A DNA stretch of 56,861 nucleotides from Flavobacteriaceae bacterium (GTDB taxonomy: Bacteria > Bacteroidota > Bacteroidia > Flavobacteriales > Flavobacteriaceae). Position numbers and translations under genes: made by a program. Positions 9,126 through 18,483 of this stretch are shown one piece after another. The notes beneath the pieces were generated by a model, which worked only from the letters and a program-made list of their open reading frames with translations, had not been told where the DNA came from and did no database searches. Location of the stretch: NCBI GenBank assembly GCA_029938265.1, contig JAOZVI010000005.1:1-56861 (forward strand), written 5' to 3'. Each line of letters opens with the position of its first letter. Within the stretch, counting starts at the first letter, position 1.

Positions 9126-9854
9126 TTATTTTAATTGTTTAAATACACTCAATAAAATTGCTGTAGCCATTGCAACATTTAAACTTTCAGCTTGTTGATT
9201 TTTACTAAAATGGGGAATTGTGATTTTGTGAGAAATAAATTTTTCAATAGATTGAGAAATTCCGTTAGCTTCATTTCCCATAACCAATATGGCATTAGAT
9301 TTAAGTTTTGATCTGTAAACATTTTCGCCTTCTAAAAATGCACCATATATTGATCGCGTATCATTCTTTAAAAAAAAATTAATATCAGCATAAATTACAG
9401 GTATTCTTGATAAAGATCCCATTGAGGCTTGTACGGTTTTAGAGTTATAACAATCAACTGTATTTTTTGAGCAAACCAATTGATCAACACCAAACCAATC
9501 GCATAAACGTATAATGGTTCCTAAATTACCCGGATCATTTATATCATCTAAAGCGAGTGTTAACCCATCATCTTTAATTTCTTCATATTCAGGAATTTCA
9601 AAAATGCTAACAATTTGATTAGGAGACTTATAATTGCTTATCTTTTTTAATTCGGCTTGTGAAACGATCTGTAAATTTTCTACGTTATATATATTGGTAT
9701 AATCATCTGTTGCAAAAAGAAATTTAACTGTAAATTCAGATCTTAAAAATTCATTAACAGTTTTTATGCCTTCGGCTACAAATAAATTATGTTGCTGTCG
9801 GAATTTTTTTTGTTTTAATTGATTTATTAATTTAATTTGATTATTGCTTAACAT
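9126..9854 (-). CDS. TrmH/SpoU family RNA 2'-O-methyltransferase
   Basis: This 242-residue SPOUT methyltransferase has an N-terminal substrate-binding domain (residues 1-90) and the three SpoU motifs: DDINDPGNLGTIIRLCDWFG (motif 1), LVMGNEANGIS (motif 2) and IPHFSKNQQAESLNVAMATAILL (motif 3, knot region). It methylates a ribose in rRNA or tRNA using S-adenosylmethionine; which nucleotide cannot be read from the sequence, so no rlmB or trmH symbol is given. The start codon lies in the divergent promoter region of tamL, so the two genes share a 45-base intergenic span. Confidence 0.9.
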   Translation of the reverse strand: MLSNNQIKLINQLKQKKFRQQHNLFVAEGIKTVNEFLRSEFTVKFLFATDDYTNIYNVENLQIVSQAELKKISNYKSPNQIVSIFEIPEYEEIKDDGLTLALDDINDPGNLGTIIRLCDWFGVDQLVCSKNTVDCYNSKTVQASMGSLSRIPVIYADINFFLKNDTRSIYGAFLEGENVYRSKLKSNAILVMGNEANGISQSIEKFISHKITIPHFSKNQQAESLNVAMATAILLSVFKQLK

Positions 9855-9873
9855 ATAAATAATGTTACTTTTG
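9844..9873 (+). promoter_or_regulatory. Consensus promoter of tamL (TTG-N19-TACTTTTG)
   Basis: TTG at 9844-9846 and TACTTTTG at 9866-9873 are separated by 19 bases, a full match to the Bacteroidota sigma-70 promoter. The -33 element lies inside the first codons of the divergent methyltransferase gene. The predicted transcript starts about 20 bases before the TTG start codon of tamL. Confidence 0.75.
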
Positions 9874-9899
9874 AATTTAATTCTAAAAAGTTAATCTTC

Positions 9900-12425
9900 T
9901 TGTCACAAACATATACAAAAATAGTATACTTTGTGTTAATTATCGCATTATTAGCGTCATGTAATACTATTAAGTATGTTGAAGATGGTGAAGATCTACT
10001 TCATGAGAATACAGTGGTAGTAAATGATAAAAAATCAAAAGATGGGGACTTATATAGTTATATAATTCAACGACCCAATCTTTCAACACTCGGTGTGCCT
10101 TTACAATTACACTTATATAATTATGGTAATCTTGATTTTGAAAAAACATTTGAAGAATGGTCTTTAAGCCATCCTAATAAATATAAACGTTACAACAATT
10201 TATTTTCTGAAAAACAAGCAAGATTAATTTATAAATATGACAAAGGATTTAACAATTGGTTTTTAAAAAAAGGGCAGGCTCCTGTAATTTATGACTCAAT
10301 TAAAACTGAAAAAACAATTAATTCTTTTAAAAAATATTATTTTTCAAATGGTTTTTTTGAAGCAAATGTTGATTTTGAAGAAATTCAGACTAGTGAAAAA
10401 CAAAAAGATGTAATTTATAAAATAACAACCAGAGATCAATATTATATTGATACTATTGAAAGTAAAATTCCTTCACCGGTTCTCGATTCCATTTATAATA
10501 ATAATATTAAAGACTCTTATCTAAAAAGTGGTAATCCATTTGTTTTTAATGATTTTGAATTAGAAGAGGAAAGGTTATTTAATTTATTTAGAAACTCGGG
10601 TGTTTATCATTTCAATTCAAATAATATTGGTTTTTGGACCGATTCCAGCAAGGTTACTCATTATAAAGATATTGTATTAAAAATTCCCGATAGGGTTATT
10701 ACAAAAGGAGATAGTACTTATTTTGTACCTTATAAAATCCAGAAGATCAAAAACATAAACGTTTATACTGATTTTGATACCGCAAATAAGGATATTAAGC
10801 CAAATGATTCTGTTACCTATGAAGGAATTACCTATTATGCTGTTAATAAATTAGAATATAGTCCAAAGCATCTTTCAAATTCAATTTTTATTAAACCAGG
10901 TGAAATTTATAAAGATGAAAATACTGTTTTAACACGCAATCATTTACGAAAATTACAGAATTTTAAATCGTCTATTGATATTAGATATCAAGAAAATGAT
11001 GATGAAACACTTACAGCAAATATTTACTTGATTCCAATAAAAAAATATGCTTTAACTTTTAATTTAGACGCAACAACTTCAAATATTAAACCTTTTGGTA
11101 TTCTAGGTAAATTTTCATTTATAGATAAAAATTTATTTAAAGGTGCTGAAATTTTTGAACTTTCTTTTCAAGGTTCATTTTTAAATGTTTCTAAAGATGC
11201 ATCTGATGCTTCTGGTTTTTTTAATGCCTGGGAATTGATCACCAATGCGTCATTGACGATTCCTCGAATATTTTTCCCAATTGATACTAAAAGTATCATT
11301 CCAAATTATATGTCACCACAAACCAGAATTGATCTTTCATTTGGTATGCAAAAAAATATTGGATTAGACAGGCAAACTTTGACAACTGGTTTAGGGTATA
11401 ATTGGCGAAGTTCTAAAAGATTGGGGCATACATTTGATATTTATAATTTACAATATATCGAAAATAAAAATATTGATAGTTATTTTATAGTGTATAGTTC
11501 AGAATATGAGAAACTTAACCAAACATCAGAAAATACCGGTGTGCCATTACCAGAGAATGAAAAAGAGAATTATGAATCTATAAATGATGATTATATAAAA
11601 ATTATTCTGGATCCTGATAATAATTATGAAGAAACAAATCCTGAAGATTATGATATTGTCTCAGATGTAAATGAACGTCAGGATATTCTTATTGAAGATG
11701 TAGTGGTACCTGTTATATCTTATAGCATTAATTACAATACAAAAGAAGATTTAAAGGATAATAACTTTTATTTTCTAACAGGTAGAATTGTTTCATCAGG
11801 AACCATAACAGCACAATTGGCAAGCAAAGAAAATGAATATGGTCAAAAAGTTTTGTTTGGAGTTCCCGTCGCACAGTATATAAAAGCAGAAGTAGAATTT
11901 AAAAAATATTGGGATTTATCAAATAATAATATTTTTGTTTTTAGAACTTTTATAGGTGCGGCTTTACCTTATGGAAACTCAAGTAATATCCCTTTTAGCC
12001 GTAGTTATAATGCAGGAGGGTCAAATGATATTAGAGCCTGGCGAACTTTTGATCTTGGTCCGGGAGGAGAATTGAATAATCTTGAATTTAAGGTAGGTAC
12101 TTTTAAAATGGTAACTAATTTTGAATATCGTTTTAAAATGATGAATAATATCTATAGTGCTTTGTTTGTTGACATTGGTAATATTTGGGATATTACCAAC
12201 TCAAATCTTGTTTCTGAAGCAGGTAAGTTTACCGGATTTAATTCATTAAAAAATTCGGCCATTGGTTCAGGATTTGGTATAAGATATGATTTTAGCTTTT
12301 TGGTTTTTCGATTTGATATCGGATTTAAAACTTATGAGCCTTATTTAATCGATCAAAATAAATGGTTGACCAATTATAATTTTGGGAATGCTGTTTATAA
12401 TATAGGTATCAATTACCCATTCTAA
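9900..12425 (+). CDS. tamL: Omp85-family outer-membrane assembly lipoprotein, TamL type
   Basis: This 841-residue protein starts at a TTG codon; no ATG is available in frame before the signal sequence. The first 21 residues form a lipoprotein signal (FVLIIALLASC, Cys at 21), then come CNTIKYVEDGEDLL, typical of TamL, POTRA-like repeats to about residue 390, and a C-terminal 16-strand Omp85 barrel region with the landmark SRSYNAGGSNDIRAWR and RYDFSFLVFRFDIGFK. TamL replaces TamA in Bacteroidota and carries a lipid anchor; it is thought to work with TamB in outer-membrane biogenesis. No tamB is next to it here. Downstream is fbaA, a neighbour order I recall from other Flavobacteriia. Confidence 0.85.
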   Translation: MSQTYTKIVYFVLIIALLASCNTIKYVEDGEDLLHENTVVVNDKKSKDGDLYSYIIQRPNLSTLGVPLQLHLYNYGNLDFEKTFEEWSLSHPNKYKRYNNLFSEKQARLIYKYDKGFNNWFLKKGQAPVIYDSIKTEKTINSFKKYYFSNGFFEANVDFEEIQTSEKQKDVIYKITTRDQYYIDTIESKIPSPVLDSIYNNNIKDSYLKSGNPFVFNDFELEEERLFNLFRNSGVYHFNSNNIGFWTDSSKVTHYKDIVLKIPDRVITKGDSTYFVPYKIQKIKNINVYTDFDTANKDIKPNDSVTYEGITYYAVNKLEYSPKHLSNSIFIKPGEIYKDENTVLTRNHLRKLQNFKSSIDIRYQENDDETLTANIYLIPIKKYALTFNLDATTSNIKPFGILGKFSFIDKNLFKGAEIFELSFQGSFLNVSKDASDASGFFNAWELITNASLTIPRIFFPIDTKSIIPNYMSPQTRIDLSFGMQKNIGLDRQTLTTGLGYNWRSSKRLGHTFDIYNLQYIENKNIDSYFIVYSSEYEKLNQTSENTGVPLPENEKENYESINDDYIKIILDPDNNYEETNPEDYDIVSDVNERQDILIEDVVVPVISYSINYNTKEDLKDNNFYFLTGRIVSSGTITAQLASKENEYGQKVLFGVPVAQYIKAEVEFKKYWDLSNNNIFVFRTFIGAALPYGNSSNIPFSRSYNAGGSNDIRAWRTFDLGPGGELNNLEFKVGTFKMVTNFEYRFKMMNNIYSALFVDIGNIWDITNSNLVSEAGKFTGFNSLKNSAIGSGFGIRYDFSFLVFRFDIGFKTYEPYLIDQNKWLTNYNFGNAVYNIGINYPF

Positions 12426-12440
12426 ATTCATTTTATTTCT

Positions 12441-12448
12441 TATTTTTG
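12441..12448 (+). promoter_or_regulatory. Promoter -7 element TATTTTTG of fbaA
   Basis: This exact TAnnTTTG lies 34 bases before the fbaA ATG and 15 bases after the tamL stop, so fbaA probably has its own promoter. Confidence 0.6.
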
Positions 12449-12482
12449 TATCTTGTATTAATTCTTATAAAAAATTAGAAAG

Positions 12483-13550
12483 ATGTCAAAAAAAATTAAA
12501 ACAGGTGTCGTTTCAGGTAACGATGTTAAAGAAATATTTAAACTGGCTAAAGAAAAAAGATTCGCTCTTCCGGCTGTTAATGTTATTGGGTCAAGTTCAA
12601 TAAATTCAGTTTTAGAAATAGCTAAAGAACTGAATGCTCCGGTAATTATTCAATTTTCAAATGGAGGAGGTCACTTCAATGCAGGAAAAGGATTAAGTAA
12701 CGAAAACCAAAAAGCTGCTATTGCTGGTTCAATTGCTGGAGCCAAACACATTCATACAATGGCAAAAGTTTATGACATTCCTGTTATTTTACATACAGAT
12801 CACTGTGCAAAAAAATTATTACCATGGATTGACGGTTTGTTAGATGCCGGTGAAGAATTTTATAAAGAAAATGGAATTCCTTTGTTTAGCTCTCATATGA
12901 TTGATCTATCAGAAGAACCGATTGAGGAAAATATTGAAATTTCTAAAAAGTACTTAGAGAGAATGAGTAAAATTGGGATGACTTTAGAAATCGAACTAGG
13001 AATTACCGGAGGTGAAGAAGATGGTGTGGATAATACCGATGTGGACTCATCAAAATTATACACTCAACCAGAAGAAGTTTCCTATGCGTATGAAGAACTT
13101 AAGAAAATTAGTGATAATTTTACTATTGCTGCTTCTTTTGGTAATGTTCATGGTGTTTATAAACCCGGAAATGTGAAATTAACACCTAAAATATTAGATA
13201 ATTCTCAAAAATTTATTGAAAAGAAATTCAATACTGATAAAAATCCTGTAGATTTTGTATTTCACGGAGGATCTGGCTCAAGTTTAGAAGAAATTAGAGA
13301 AGCAATAGGGTATGGTGTTATTAAAATGAATATTGATACTGATACTCAATATGCATATATGACAGGAATTAGAGATTATATGGCTAAAAACAAAGATTAC
13401 CTTAAAGGTCAAATTGGTAATCCTGATGGTGACGATGTTCCAAACAAAAAATATTATGACCCAAGAAAATGGGTAAGAGAAGGCGAACTTACTTTAAAAA
13501 CACGCTTAAAACAGGCTTTTGAAGATTTAAATAATATTAATACTTTATAA
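12483..13550 (+). CDS. fbaA: Class II fructose-bisphosphate aldolase
   Basis: This 355-residue zinc-dependent aldolase cleaves fructose 1,6-bisphosphate to glyceraldehyde 3-phosphate and dihydroxyacetone phosphate in glycolysis, and runs in reverse in gluconeogenesis. Visible family features are the zinc-binding and catalytic run LHTDHCAKK, the GVHGVYKPG-like segment FGNVHGVYKPG, and FHGGSGSS for phosphate binding. Length and the long insert EEDGVDNTDVDSSKLYTQPEEV fit the class IIA E. coli-like branch. It is flanked by its own promoter and a strong terminator, which indicates a monocistronic unit. Confidence 0.96.
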   Translation: MSKKIKTGVVSGNDVKEIFKLAKEKRFALPAVNVIGSSSINSVLEIAKELNAPVIIQFSNGGGHFNAGKGLSNENQKAAIAGSIAGAKHIHTMAKVYDIPVILHTDHCAKKLLPWIDGLLDAGEEFYKENGIPLFSSHMIDLSEEPIEENIEISKKYLERMSKIGMTLEIELGITGGEEDGVDNTDVDSSKLYTQPEEVSYAYEELKKISDNFTIAASFGNVHGVYKPGNVKLTPKILDNSQKFIEKKFNTDKNPVDFVFHGGSGSSLEEIREAIGYGVIKMNIDTDTQYAYMTGIRDYMAKNKDYLKGQIGNPDGDDVPNKKYYDPRKWVREGELTLKTRLKQAFEDLNNINTL

Positions 13551-13593
13551 AAAAAGAAGGGAGAATCTAAAGTTAGGGTCTCCTTCTTTTTTT
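13551..13593 (+). terminator. Intrinsic terminator of fbaA
   Basis: A near-perfect stem (AAAAAGAAGG-GAGA at 13551-13564 against TCTCCTTCTTTTT at 13579-13591, one bulged G) is followed by a T-tract, directly after the stop codon. Confidence 0.85.
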
Positions 13594-13635
13594 ATTATCT
13601 TGCCAAACTGTTTTTAACAATTAAAAGCATTTTTT

Positions 13636-14496
13636 ATGAGTTTATGGTTTAAACGAAAAGATAAAGGAATCCAGACATCTACTGATGAGAAAAAAGATGT
13701 TCCAAAAGGATTATGGTATAAAACACCTAGTGGAAAGGTAATTGATTCTGATGAATTAAGAGATAATTTATATGTAAGCCCTGAAGATGGCTATCACGTA
13801 AGAATTGGAAGTGCAGAATATTTTGAAATATTTTTCGACAATAATACATTTAAAGAATTAGACGAAAAGCTTACATCCAAAGATCCACTAAGATTTGTAG
13901 ATACTAAAAAATACACTGATCGATTAAAGGAAGCATACAAAAAAACCAATTTATATGATGCTGTTAGAACTGCAGTTGGGAAATCATTAGGTAAAGATCT
14001 GGTTATTGCGGCAATGGATTTCTCTTTTATTGGGGGTTCAATGGGAAGTGTAGTTGGTGAAAAAATTGCCCGGGCAATAAATTATTCAATAAAAAAGAAA
14101 ATCCCTTTTTTAATGATATCAAAATCCGGTGGAGCTCGAATGCAAGAAGCACCATTATCATTAATGCAATTGGTTAAAACCTCGGCAAAATTGGCACAAT
14201 TGGCCGAAGCAAAAATTCCTTATATTTCTTTGAGCACTGATCCAACAACAGGAGGGATAACAGCTTCTTATGCAATGTTAGGTGATATTAATATAGCCGA
14301 ACCTAAAGCATTAATTGGGTTCGCCGGTCCGAGAATTGTAAAAGACACTACCGGTAAAGATCTTCCTGAGGGATTTCAGCGATCAGAATTTTTATTAGAA
14401 CACGGATTTTTAGACAAAATCATTGAACGAAAAGATTTAAAAAAACAAGTTAATTTATATATTGATCTGATCCAAAATTTACCGATTAGAAAATAA
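13636..14496 (+). CDS. accD: Acetyl-CoA carboxylase carboxyltransferase subunit beta
   Basis: This 286-residue subunit transfers the carboxyl group from biotin to acetyl-CoA, forming malonyl-CoA for fatty acid synthesis, together with AccA (not in this window). The crotonase-like core is clear: [48 protein letters not shown] and [13 protein letters not shown]. The N-terminal region aligns with the E. coli zinc ribbon, but all four cysteines are missing: the first pair is replaced by KTPSG (29-33) and the second by VSPEDG (47-52). The frame is intact and the core is conserved, so this is a functional gene of a zinc-free form, not a pseudogene. Confidence 0.95.
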   Translation: MSLWFKRKDKGIQTSTDEKKDVPKGLWYKTPSGKVIDSDELRDNLYVSPEDGYHVRIGSAEYFEIFFDNNTFKELDEKLTSKDPLRFVDTKKYTDRLKEAYKKTNLYDAVRTAVGKSLGKDLVIAAMDFSFIGGSMGSVVGEKIARAINYSIKKKIPFLMISKSGGARMQEAPLSLMQLVKTSAKLAQLAEAKIPYISLSTDPTTGGITASYAMLGDINIAEPKALIGFAGPRIVKDTTGKDLPEGFQRSEFLLEHGFLDKIIERKDLKKQVNLYIDLIQNLPIRK

Positions 14497-14514
14497 TATT
14501 TTAAGATTTAAAAA

Positions 14515-14554
14515 GTAAAAAACTCCGAAATGTTGATTCATTTCGGAGTTTTTT
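14515..14554. terminator. Bidirectional intrinsic terminator between accD and a convergent lipoprotein gene
   Basis: A perfect stem of about 16 bases (AAAACTCCGAAATG against CATTTCGGAGTTTT, six-base loop at 14533-14538) has A and T tracts on its two sides, so it can serve both convergent genes. Confidence 0.9.
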
Positions 14555-14577
14555 AATTAACCTAACCTAAATTTATA

Positions 14578-15444
14578 TTAACGTTTTATTTTACTTAAAT
14601 GGATCTCGGTTTCTTTACCGTTAATTGTAGCAATAGCAAGATCATCACATTCTCCATTTCCATAATCTAACAGAATACTTTTACCTCCACTTTCAATTTT
14701 AGTTTTTCCACTAACAATAAATCTACACGACATTTCTCTGCGTAATGGCTCAATGATTGTTGCAGTTCTATTTGTACCATCTTTTTTTGTAATTGACCAT
14801 TTTCCGGTTATTAAAAAAACATTATCACCCCATGCACCAGTTCCTACACCTTCAATCCATTCTCTAACCCTTTCCCCATTTACAGTTACAAAGGTTTCAT
14901 CTTCCCATATTATTTTTATATTTTTATTTATCGTTGCTTCAGGATTGCTATTTTCATTAAATCTTATTCTAATCTTATTTATTGTGCCTTCAACCTTTTT
15001 TCCATTAAAATAAAAATTATCAAAAGCATAAATGATGGATACTGATAATTCAGAAATATTGTAATTATACTCCATGTTAATTATACCACTAACAATATTT
15101 CCATTTCTTGTTTCACATCCATCACCAAAATCAATGGTTATTTTTTTATTATCTTTAGTTATTACTTTAGTAATTGTAACACAATCGGGAATAAATTTAC
15201 TATTAACTTCTATACCTTTCGCAGCAATTTTGTTTTCTTCGTTGTAATAAACATCTTCAATAATTGCATTGATGCCTTCTGAAACATTGTCAATTTCTGT
15301 TTGTTCGATTGCACTAGCTTCATCTAATTGAAACCCATTTTCATCTATATCAATACCATCATTCTGACAGCTTATCAACATAAAAGTTGAAAGAATTATA
15401 AAAAAAATACTGGTCTTAATTAATTGTACATTTTTTGTTTTCAT
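14578..15444 (-). CDS. Hypothetical lipoprotein
   Basis: I do not recognise a named family for this 288-residue protein. It has a lipoprotein signal peptide ending in LISC (Cys about 26), then a short acidic stretch and alternating beta-strand-like segments. Two partly similar halves are suggested: each has a cysteine-containing CVTITKVITKDNKKITIDFGDGC or CRFIVSGKTKIESGGKSILLDYGNGEC pattern (shown here only as signposts at about residues 90-115 and 235-265). That matching pair of Cys-bounded DFGDG/DYGNG segments suggests an internal duplication. It is probably an outer- or inner-membrane-anchored periplasmic or surface protein. Confidence 0.75.
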   Translation of the reverse strand: MKTKNVQLIKTSIFFIILSTFMLISCQNDGIDIDENGFQLDEASAIEQTEIDNVSEGINAIIEDVYYNEENKIAAKGIEVNSKFIPDCVTITKVITKDNKKITIDFGDGCETRNGNIVSGIINMEYNYNISELSVSIIYAFDNFYFNGKKVEGTINKIRIRFNENSNPEATINKNIKIIWEDETFVTVNGERVREWIEGVGTGAWGDNVFLITGKWSITKKDGTNRTATIIEPLRREMSCRFIVSGKTKIESGGKSILLDYGNGECDDLAIATINGKETEIHLSKIKR

Positions 15445-15556
15445 AGTAAATATTTTAAGTTTTTCTTTTTTAAACGCAGTTACTGTTTATTTGTTATGCA
15501 TCTTTGACAAAAAAAATCTGATAAGGTTTAATCTGTAAAGTAATAAAGATAAATAA

Positions 15557-15586
15557 TTGCCAATCAAAATATTAATTATACCTTTG
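15557..15586 (+). promoter_or_regulatory. Consensus promoter of rpsO (TTG-N19-TACCTTTG)
   Basis: TTG at 15557-15559 and TACCTTTG at 15579-15586 have the canonical 19-base spacing. The predicted leader before the rpsO ATG is about 58 bases and contains a small GATAC/GTATC hairpin (15593-15611). Confidence 0.75.
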
Positions 15587-15650
15587 CCGCCTGATACAAA
15601 AAAATAGTATCTATCGTACATAAAAATTATTAATCAAATTTAATGTTAGC

Positions 15651-15920
15651 ATGTATTTAACAGCAGAAAAAAAGAAAGAGATTTTCAAAAAACATGGAAA
15701 ATCTGAAAATGATTCAGGTAATTCAGAAGGACAAATTGCATTATTTACTTATAGAATTGGTCACTTAACTGAACACTTGAAAAAAAATCGTAAAGATTTT
15801 AACACACAACGTTCGCTAGTAAAATTAGTAGGGAAACGTAGAGACCTTTTAGATTATTTAATGAAAAAAGATATCGTGAGATATCGTGCAATAGTTAAAG
15901 AATTAGGGTTAAGAAAATAA
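15651..15920 (+). CDS. rpsO: 30S ribosomal protein S15
   Basis: This 89-residue protein is the full family length. The S15 signature is clear in GNSEGQIALFTYRIGHLTEHLKKNRKDF and the C-terminal RRDLLDYLMKKDIVRYRAIVKELGLRK. It binds the central domain of 16S rRNA early in small-subunit assembly. As in many bacteria, rpsO is followed by pnp, but a strong terminator at 15928-15951 separates them. The leader has a small hairpin; S15 controls its own translation in other phyla, but I cannot show that here. Confidence 0.97.
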   Translation: MYLTAEKKKEIFKKHGKSENDSGNSEGQIALFTYRIGHLTEHLKKNRKDFNTQRSLVKLVGKRRDLLDYLMKKDIVRYRAIVKELGLRK

Positions 15921-15927
15921 TTTTATT

Positions 15928-15951
15928 GAGAGGCTTTATGCCTCTCTTTTT
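15928..15951 (+). terminator. Intrinsic terminator of rpsO
   Basis: The perfect stem GAGAGGC/GCCTCTC (15928-15934 and 15940-15946) has a five-base loop and is followed by TTTTT. Confidence 0.9.
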
Positions 15952-16061
15952 ATTCTGTTCAAATAGTAATTCATTGGCAAACTTCATTTACAACACAACT
16001 ACAAAGTTTAAACAATGAATTAATTATTTACTTGATTTCAAGTAAATGTAAAAAACAAATT

Positions 16062-18284
16062 ATGATTCCAAAAGTATTTAAAGAGGTAATAGACCTTGGT
16101 GATGGAAGACAAATCTCCATCGAAACAGGAAAATTAGCAAAACAGGCACACGGTTCTGTTGTTGTGCAATCAGGAAACTGTATGTTATTATGTACAGTAG
16201 TATCTAATTACAAACAAAGCGACCTTGACTTTTTGCCGTTAACAGTAGATTATCGTGAAAAATTTGCTGCTGCAGGACGTTACCCAGGTGGTTTCTTCAA
16301 AAGAGAAGCAAGACCAAGTGATGGCGAAGTATTAACAATGAGATTGGTAGACCGTGTATTGCGTCCGCTTTTTCCAAAAGATTACCACGCAGAAACGCAG
16401 GTGATGATTCAAATGATGTCACATGATGAGGATGTGATGCCTGATGCAATGGCTGGTTTAGCAGCTTCTGCAGCTATCCAACTTTCTGATTTCCCATTTG
16501 AATGTGCTATTTCAGAAGTTCGTGTTGGGCGTGTAAACGGAGAGTTTATCATTAACCCTTCAAGAGCACAATTAGCAGAATCTGATATAGAAATGATGAT
16601 TGGTGCTTCTGCTGATTCAGTAATGATGGTAGAAGGTGAATTGGATGAGGTTTCTGAAGAAGAAATGGTAGAAGCAATTAAAATTGGGCATGAAGCGATC
16701 AAAGTACAATGTGCTGCACAAGTAAAATTAGCAGAAGCATTTGGGAAAAAAGAAGTTCGTGAATACCCTAATGAAAGAGAAGATGCTGATCTTGCTGAAA
16801 AGATTAATGGAATGGCTTATGATAAAGTTTATGCCATTGCAAAAGCAGGGTCTTCTAAGCAAGAAAGAACAAATGCTTTTTCTGAAATTAAAGATGAAAT
16901 AACAGCAAGTTTTACTGAAGAAGAAGTGGAAGATTATGGAGATCTAATCTCAAAATACTATCACAAAGCTGAAAAAGCAGCTATTCGTAATTTAACTTTA
17001 GATGAAGGTTTACGTTTAGATGGAAGAGAAACAACTCAAATCAGACCAATTTGGTGTGAGGTTGATTATTTACCTTCAACGCATGGTTCGGCAATTTTTA
17101 CTCGTGGTGAAACTCAAGCATTAGCAACCGTAACTCTTGGAACTTCAAGAGAAGCAAATAAAATAGATATGCCTTCATTTGAAGGAGAAGAAACTTTCTA
17201 TTTACATTATAACTTCCCACCATTTTGTACAGGTGAAGCAAGACCTTTAAGAGGTACTTCACGTAGAGAAGTGGGACATGGTAATTTAGCACAACGTGCT
17301 TTAAAAGGTATGATTCCTGCTGATTGTCCTTATACGGTAAGAGTGGTTTCTGAAGTATTAGAATCTAATGGTTCATCCTCTATGGCAACAGTTTGTTCTG
17401 GTACCATGGCATTAATGGATGCAGGTGTGCAAATGAAAAGTCCGGTTTCAGGTATTGCAATGGGATTGATTTCTGATCCGGAAACAGGAAAATATGCAGT
17501 TTTATCTGATATTTTAGGAGATGAAGATCATTTAGGTGATATGGATTTTAAAGTTACAGGTACTAAGGAGGGTATTACTGCTTGTCAAATGGATATCAAA
17601 GTAAAAGGATTGTCTTATGAGATCTTTGTAAATGCATTGAAACAAGCTCGTGAAGGTCGTTTACATATTTTAGGTAAAATTACTGATACCATTTCTCAAG
17701 CAAATGAAGATGTTAAAGCACATGCTCCTAAAATGGTTACTAGAACCATTCCTGGTGAATATATTGGTGCGTTGATTGGGCCGGGTGGAAAAGTAATTCA
17801 AGAATTACAAAAAGAAACCGGATGTACAATTGTTATTAATGAAGATCCTGTTACTGAAGAAGGTATTGTTGAAATTTTAGGTACAAATCAAGATGGAATT
17901 GAAGCAGTTTTGGCAAAAATTGATTCATTATTATTCAAACCTGAAAAAGGTAAAGTATATAAAGTAAAAGTTATTAAAATTCTTGATTTTGGTGCTGTTG
18001 TAGAATATGTTGAAGCTCCAGGAAACGAAGTGCTTTTACATGTTAGTGAATTGGCATGGGAACGTACAAATAATGTTACTGATGTTGTAAATATGGGTGA
18101 TATCATTGAAGTTAAATACTTTGGTGTTGACCCAAGAACACGTAAAGAAAAAGTGTCTTATAAAGCATTGTTAGAAAAACCAGAAGGTTATGTTGCAAGA
18201 CCTCCAAGAGATAATAATAGAGGAAGAGACAATCGTAACCGTGATAATCGCAGAGATGATAGAAGATCTAAAGACAATAGGTAA
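16062..18284 (+). CDS. pnp: Polyribonucleotide nucleotidyltransferase (PNPase)
   Basis: This 740-residue 3'-5' phosphorolytic exoribonuclease acts in mRNA decay and RNA quality control. Domain order is RNase PH-like 1 (about 15-150, with [19 protein letters not shown]), an alpha-helical linker, RNase PH-like 2 (about 320-555, with [26 protein letters not shown] as the active-site face), KH (about 565-620, [12 protein letters not shown]), S1 (about 630-700) and a basic Arg/Asn/Asp-rich tail ([16 protein letters not shown]). A TTG at 16032 is in frame, but ATG 16062, giving [16 protein letters not shown], is the family start. A terminator follows. Confidence 0.97.
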   Translation: MIPKVFKEVIDLGDGRQISIETGKLAKQAHGSVVVQSGNCMLLCTVVSNYKQSDLDFLPLTVDYREKFAAAGRYPGGFFKREARPSDGEVLTMRLVDRVLRPLFPKDYHAETQVMIQMMSHDEDVMPDAMAGLAASAAIQLSDFPFECAISEVRVGRVNGEFIINPSRAQLAESDIEMMIGASADSVMMVEGELDEVSEEEMVEAIKIGHEAIKVQCAAQVKLAEAFGKKEVREYPNEREDADLAEKINGMAYDKVYAIAKAGSSKQERTNAFSEIKDEITASFTEEEVEDYGDLISKYYHKAEKAAIRNLTLDEGLRLDGRETTQIRPIWCEVDYLPSTHGSAIFTRGETQALATVTLGTSREANKIDMPSFEGEETFYLHYNFPPFCTGEARPLRGTSRREVGHGNLAQRALKGMIPADCPYTVRVVSEVLESNGSSSMATVCSGTMALMDAGVQMKSPVSGIAMGLISDPETGKYAVLSDILGDEDHLGDMDFKVTGTKEGITACQMDIKVKGLSYEIFVNALKQAREGRLHILGKITDTISQANEDVKAHAPKMVTRTIPGEYIGALIGPGGKVIQELQKETGCTIVINEDPVTEEGIVEILGTNQDGIEAVLAKIDSLLFKPEKGKVYKVKVIKILDFGAVVEYVEAPGNEVLLHVSELAWERTNNVTDVVNMGDIIEVKYFGVDPRTRKEKVSYKALLEKPEGYVARPPRDNNRGRDNRNRDNRRDDRRSKDNR

Positions 18285-18311
18285 ACTTGAGTCTTTATAT
18301 TGATTACTTAA

Positions 18312-18338
18312 AGCTCCCAAAGTTAGGGAGCTTTTTTA
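18312..18338 (+). terminator. Intrinsic terminator of pnp
   Basis: The stem AGCTCCC/GGGAGCT (18312-18318, 18326-18332) has a seven-base loop and is followed by T residues. Confidence 0.88.
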
Positions 18339-18483
18339 TTTGCTATCCATTAATATTTTCAACTTAAATATGGACATTTAAAAACCTAATATTCAATTAT
18401 TTTTATTCTTTTGTAACATTTACACTCATTCTTACGTATATGTAAGTACAGCACTAATAAAAATTAACATTTAAATAGAATTT

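Noticed and set aside
13636-14496. accD as a pseudogene because of the missing zinc cysteines
   Set aside because: The frame is intact, the core motifs are complete and the replaced positions form a consistent zinc-free segment.
16032-16061. TTG at 16032 as the pnp start
   Set aside because: It adds ten residues not expected in PNPase; ATG 16062 gives the usual beginning.
16409-16702. Long minus-strand open frame inside pnp
   Set aside because: It is antisense to a well-conserved coding region and has no protein-like composition; the same applies to other frames inside known genes (for example 35455-35808 and 14753-15013).
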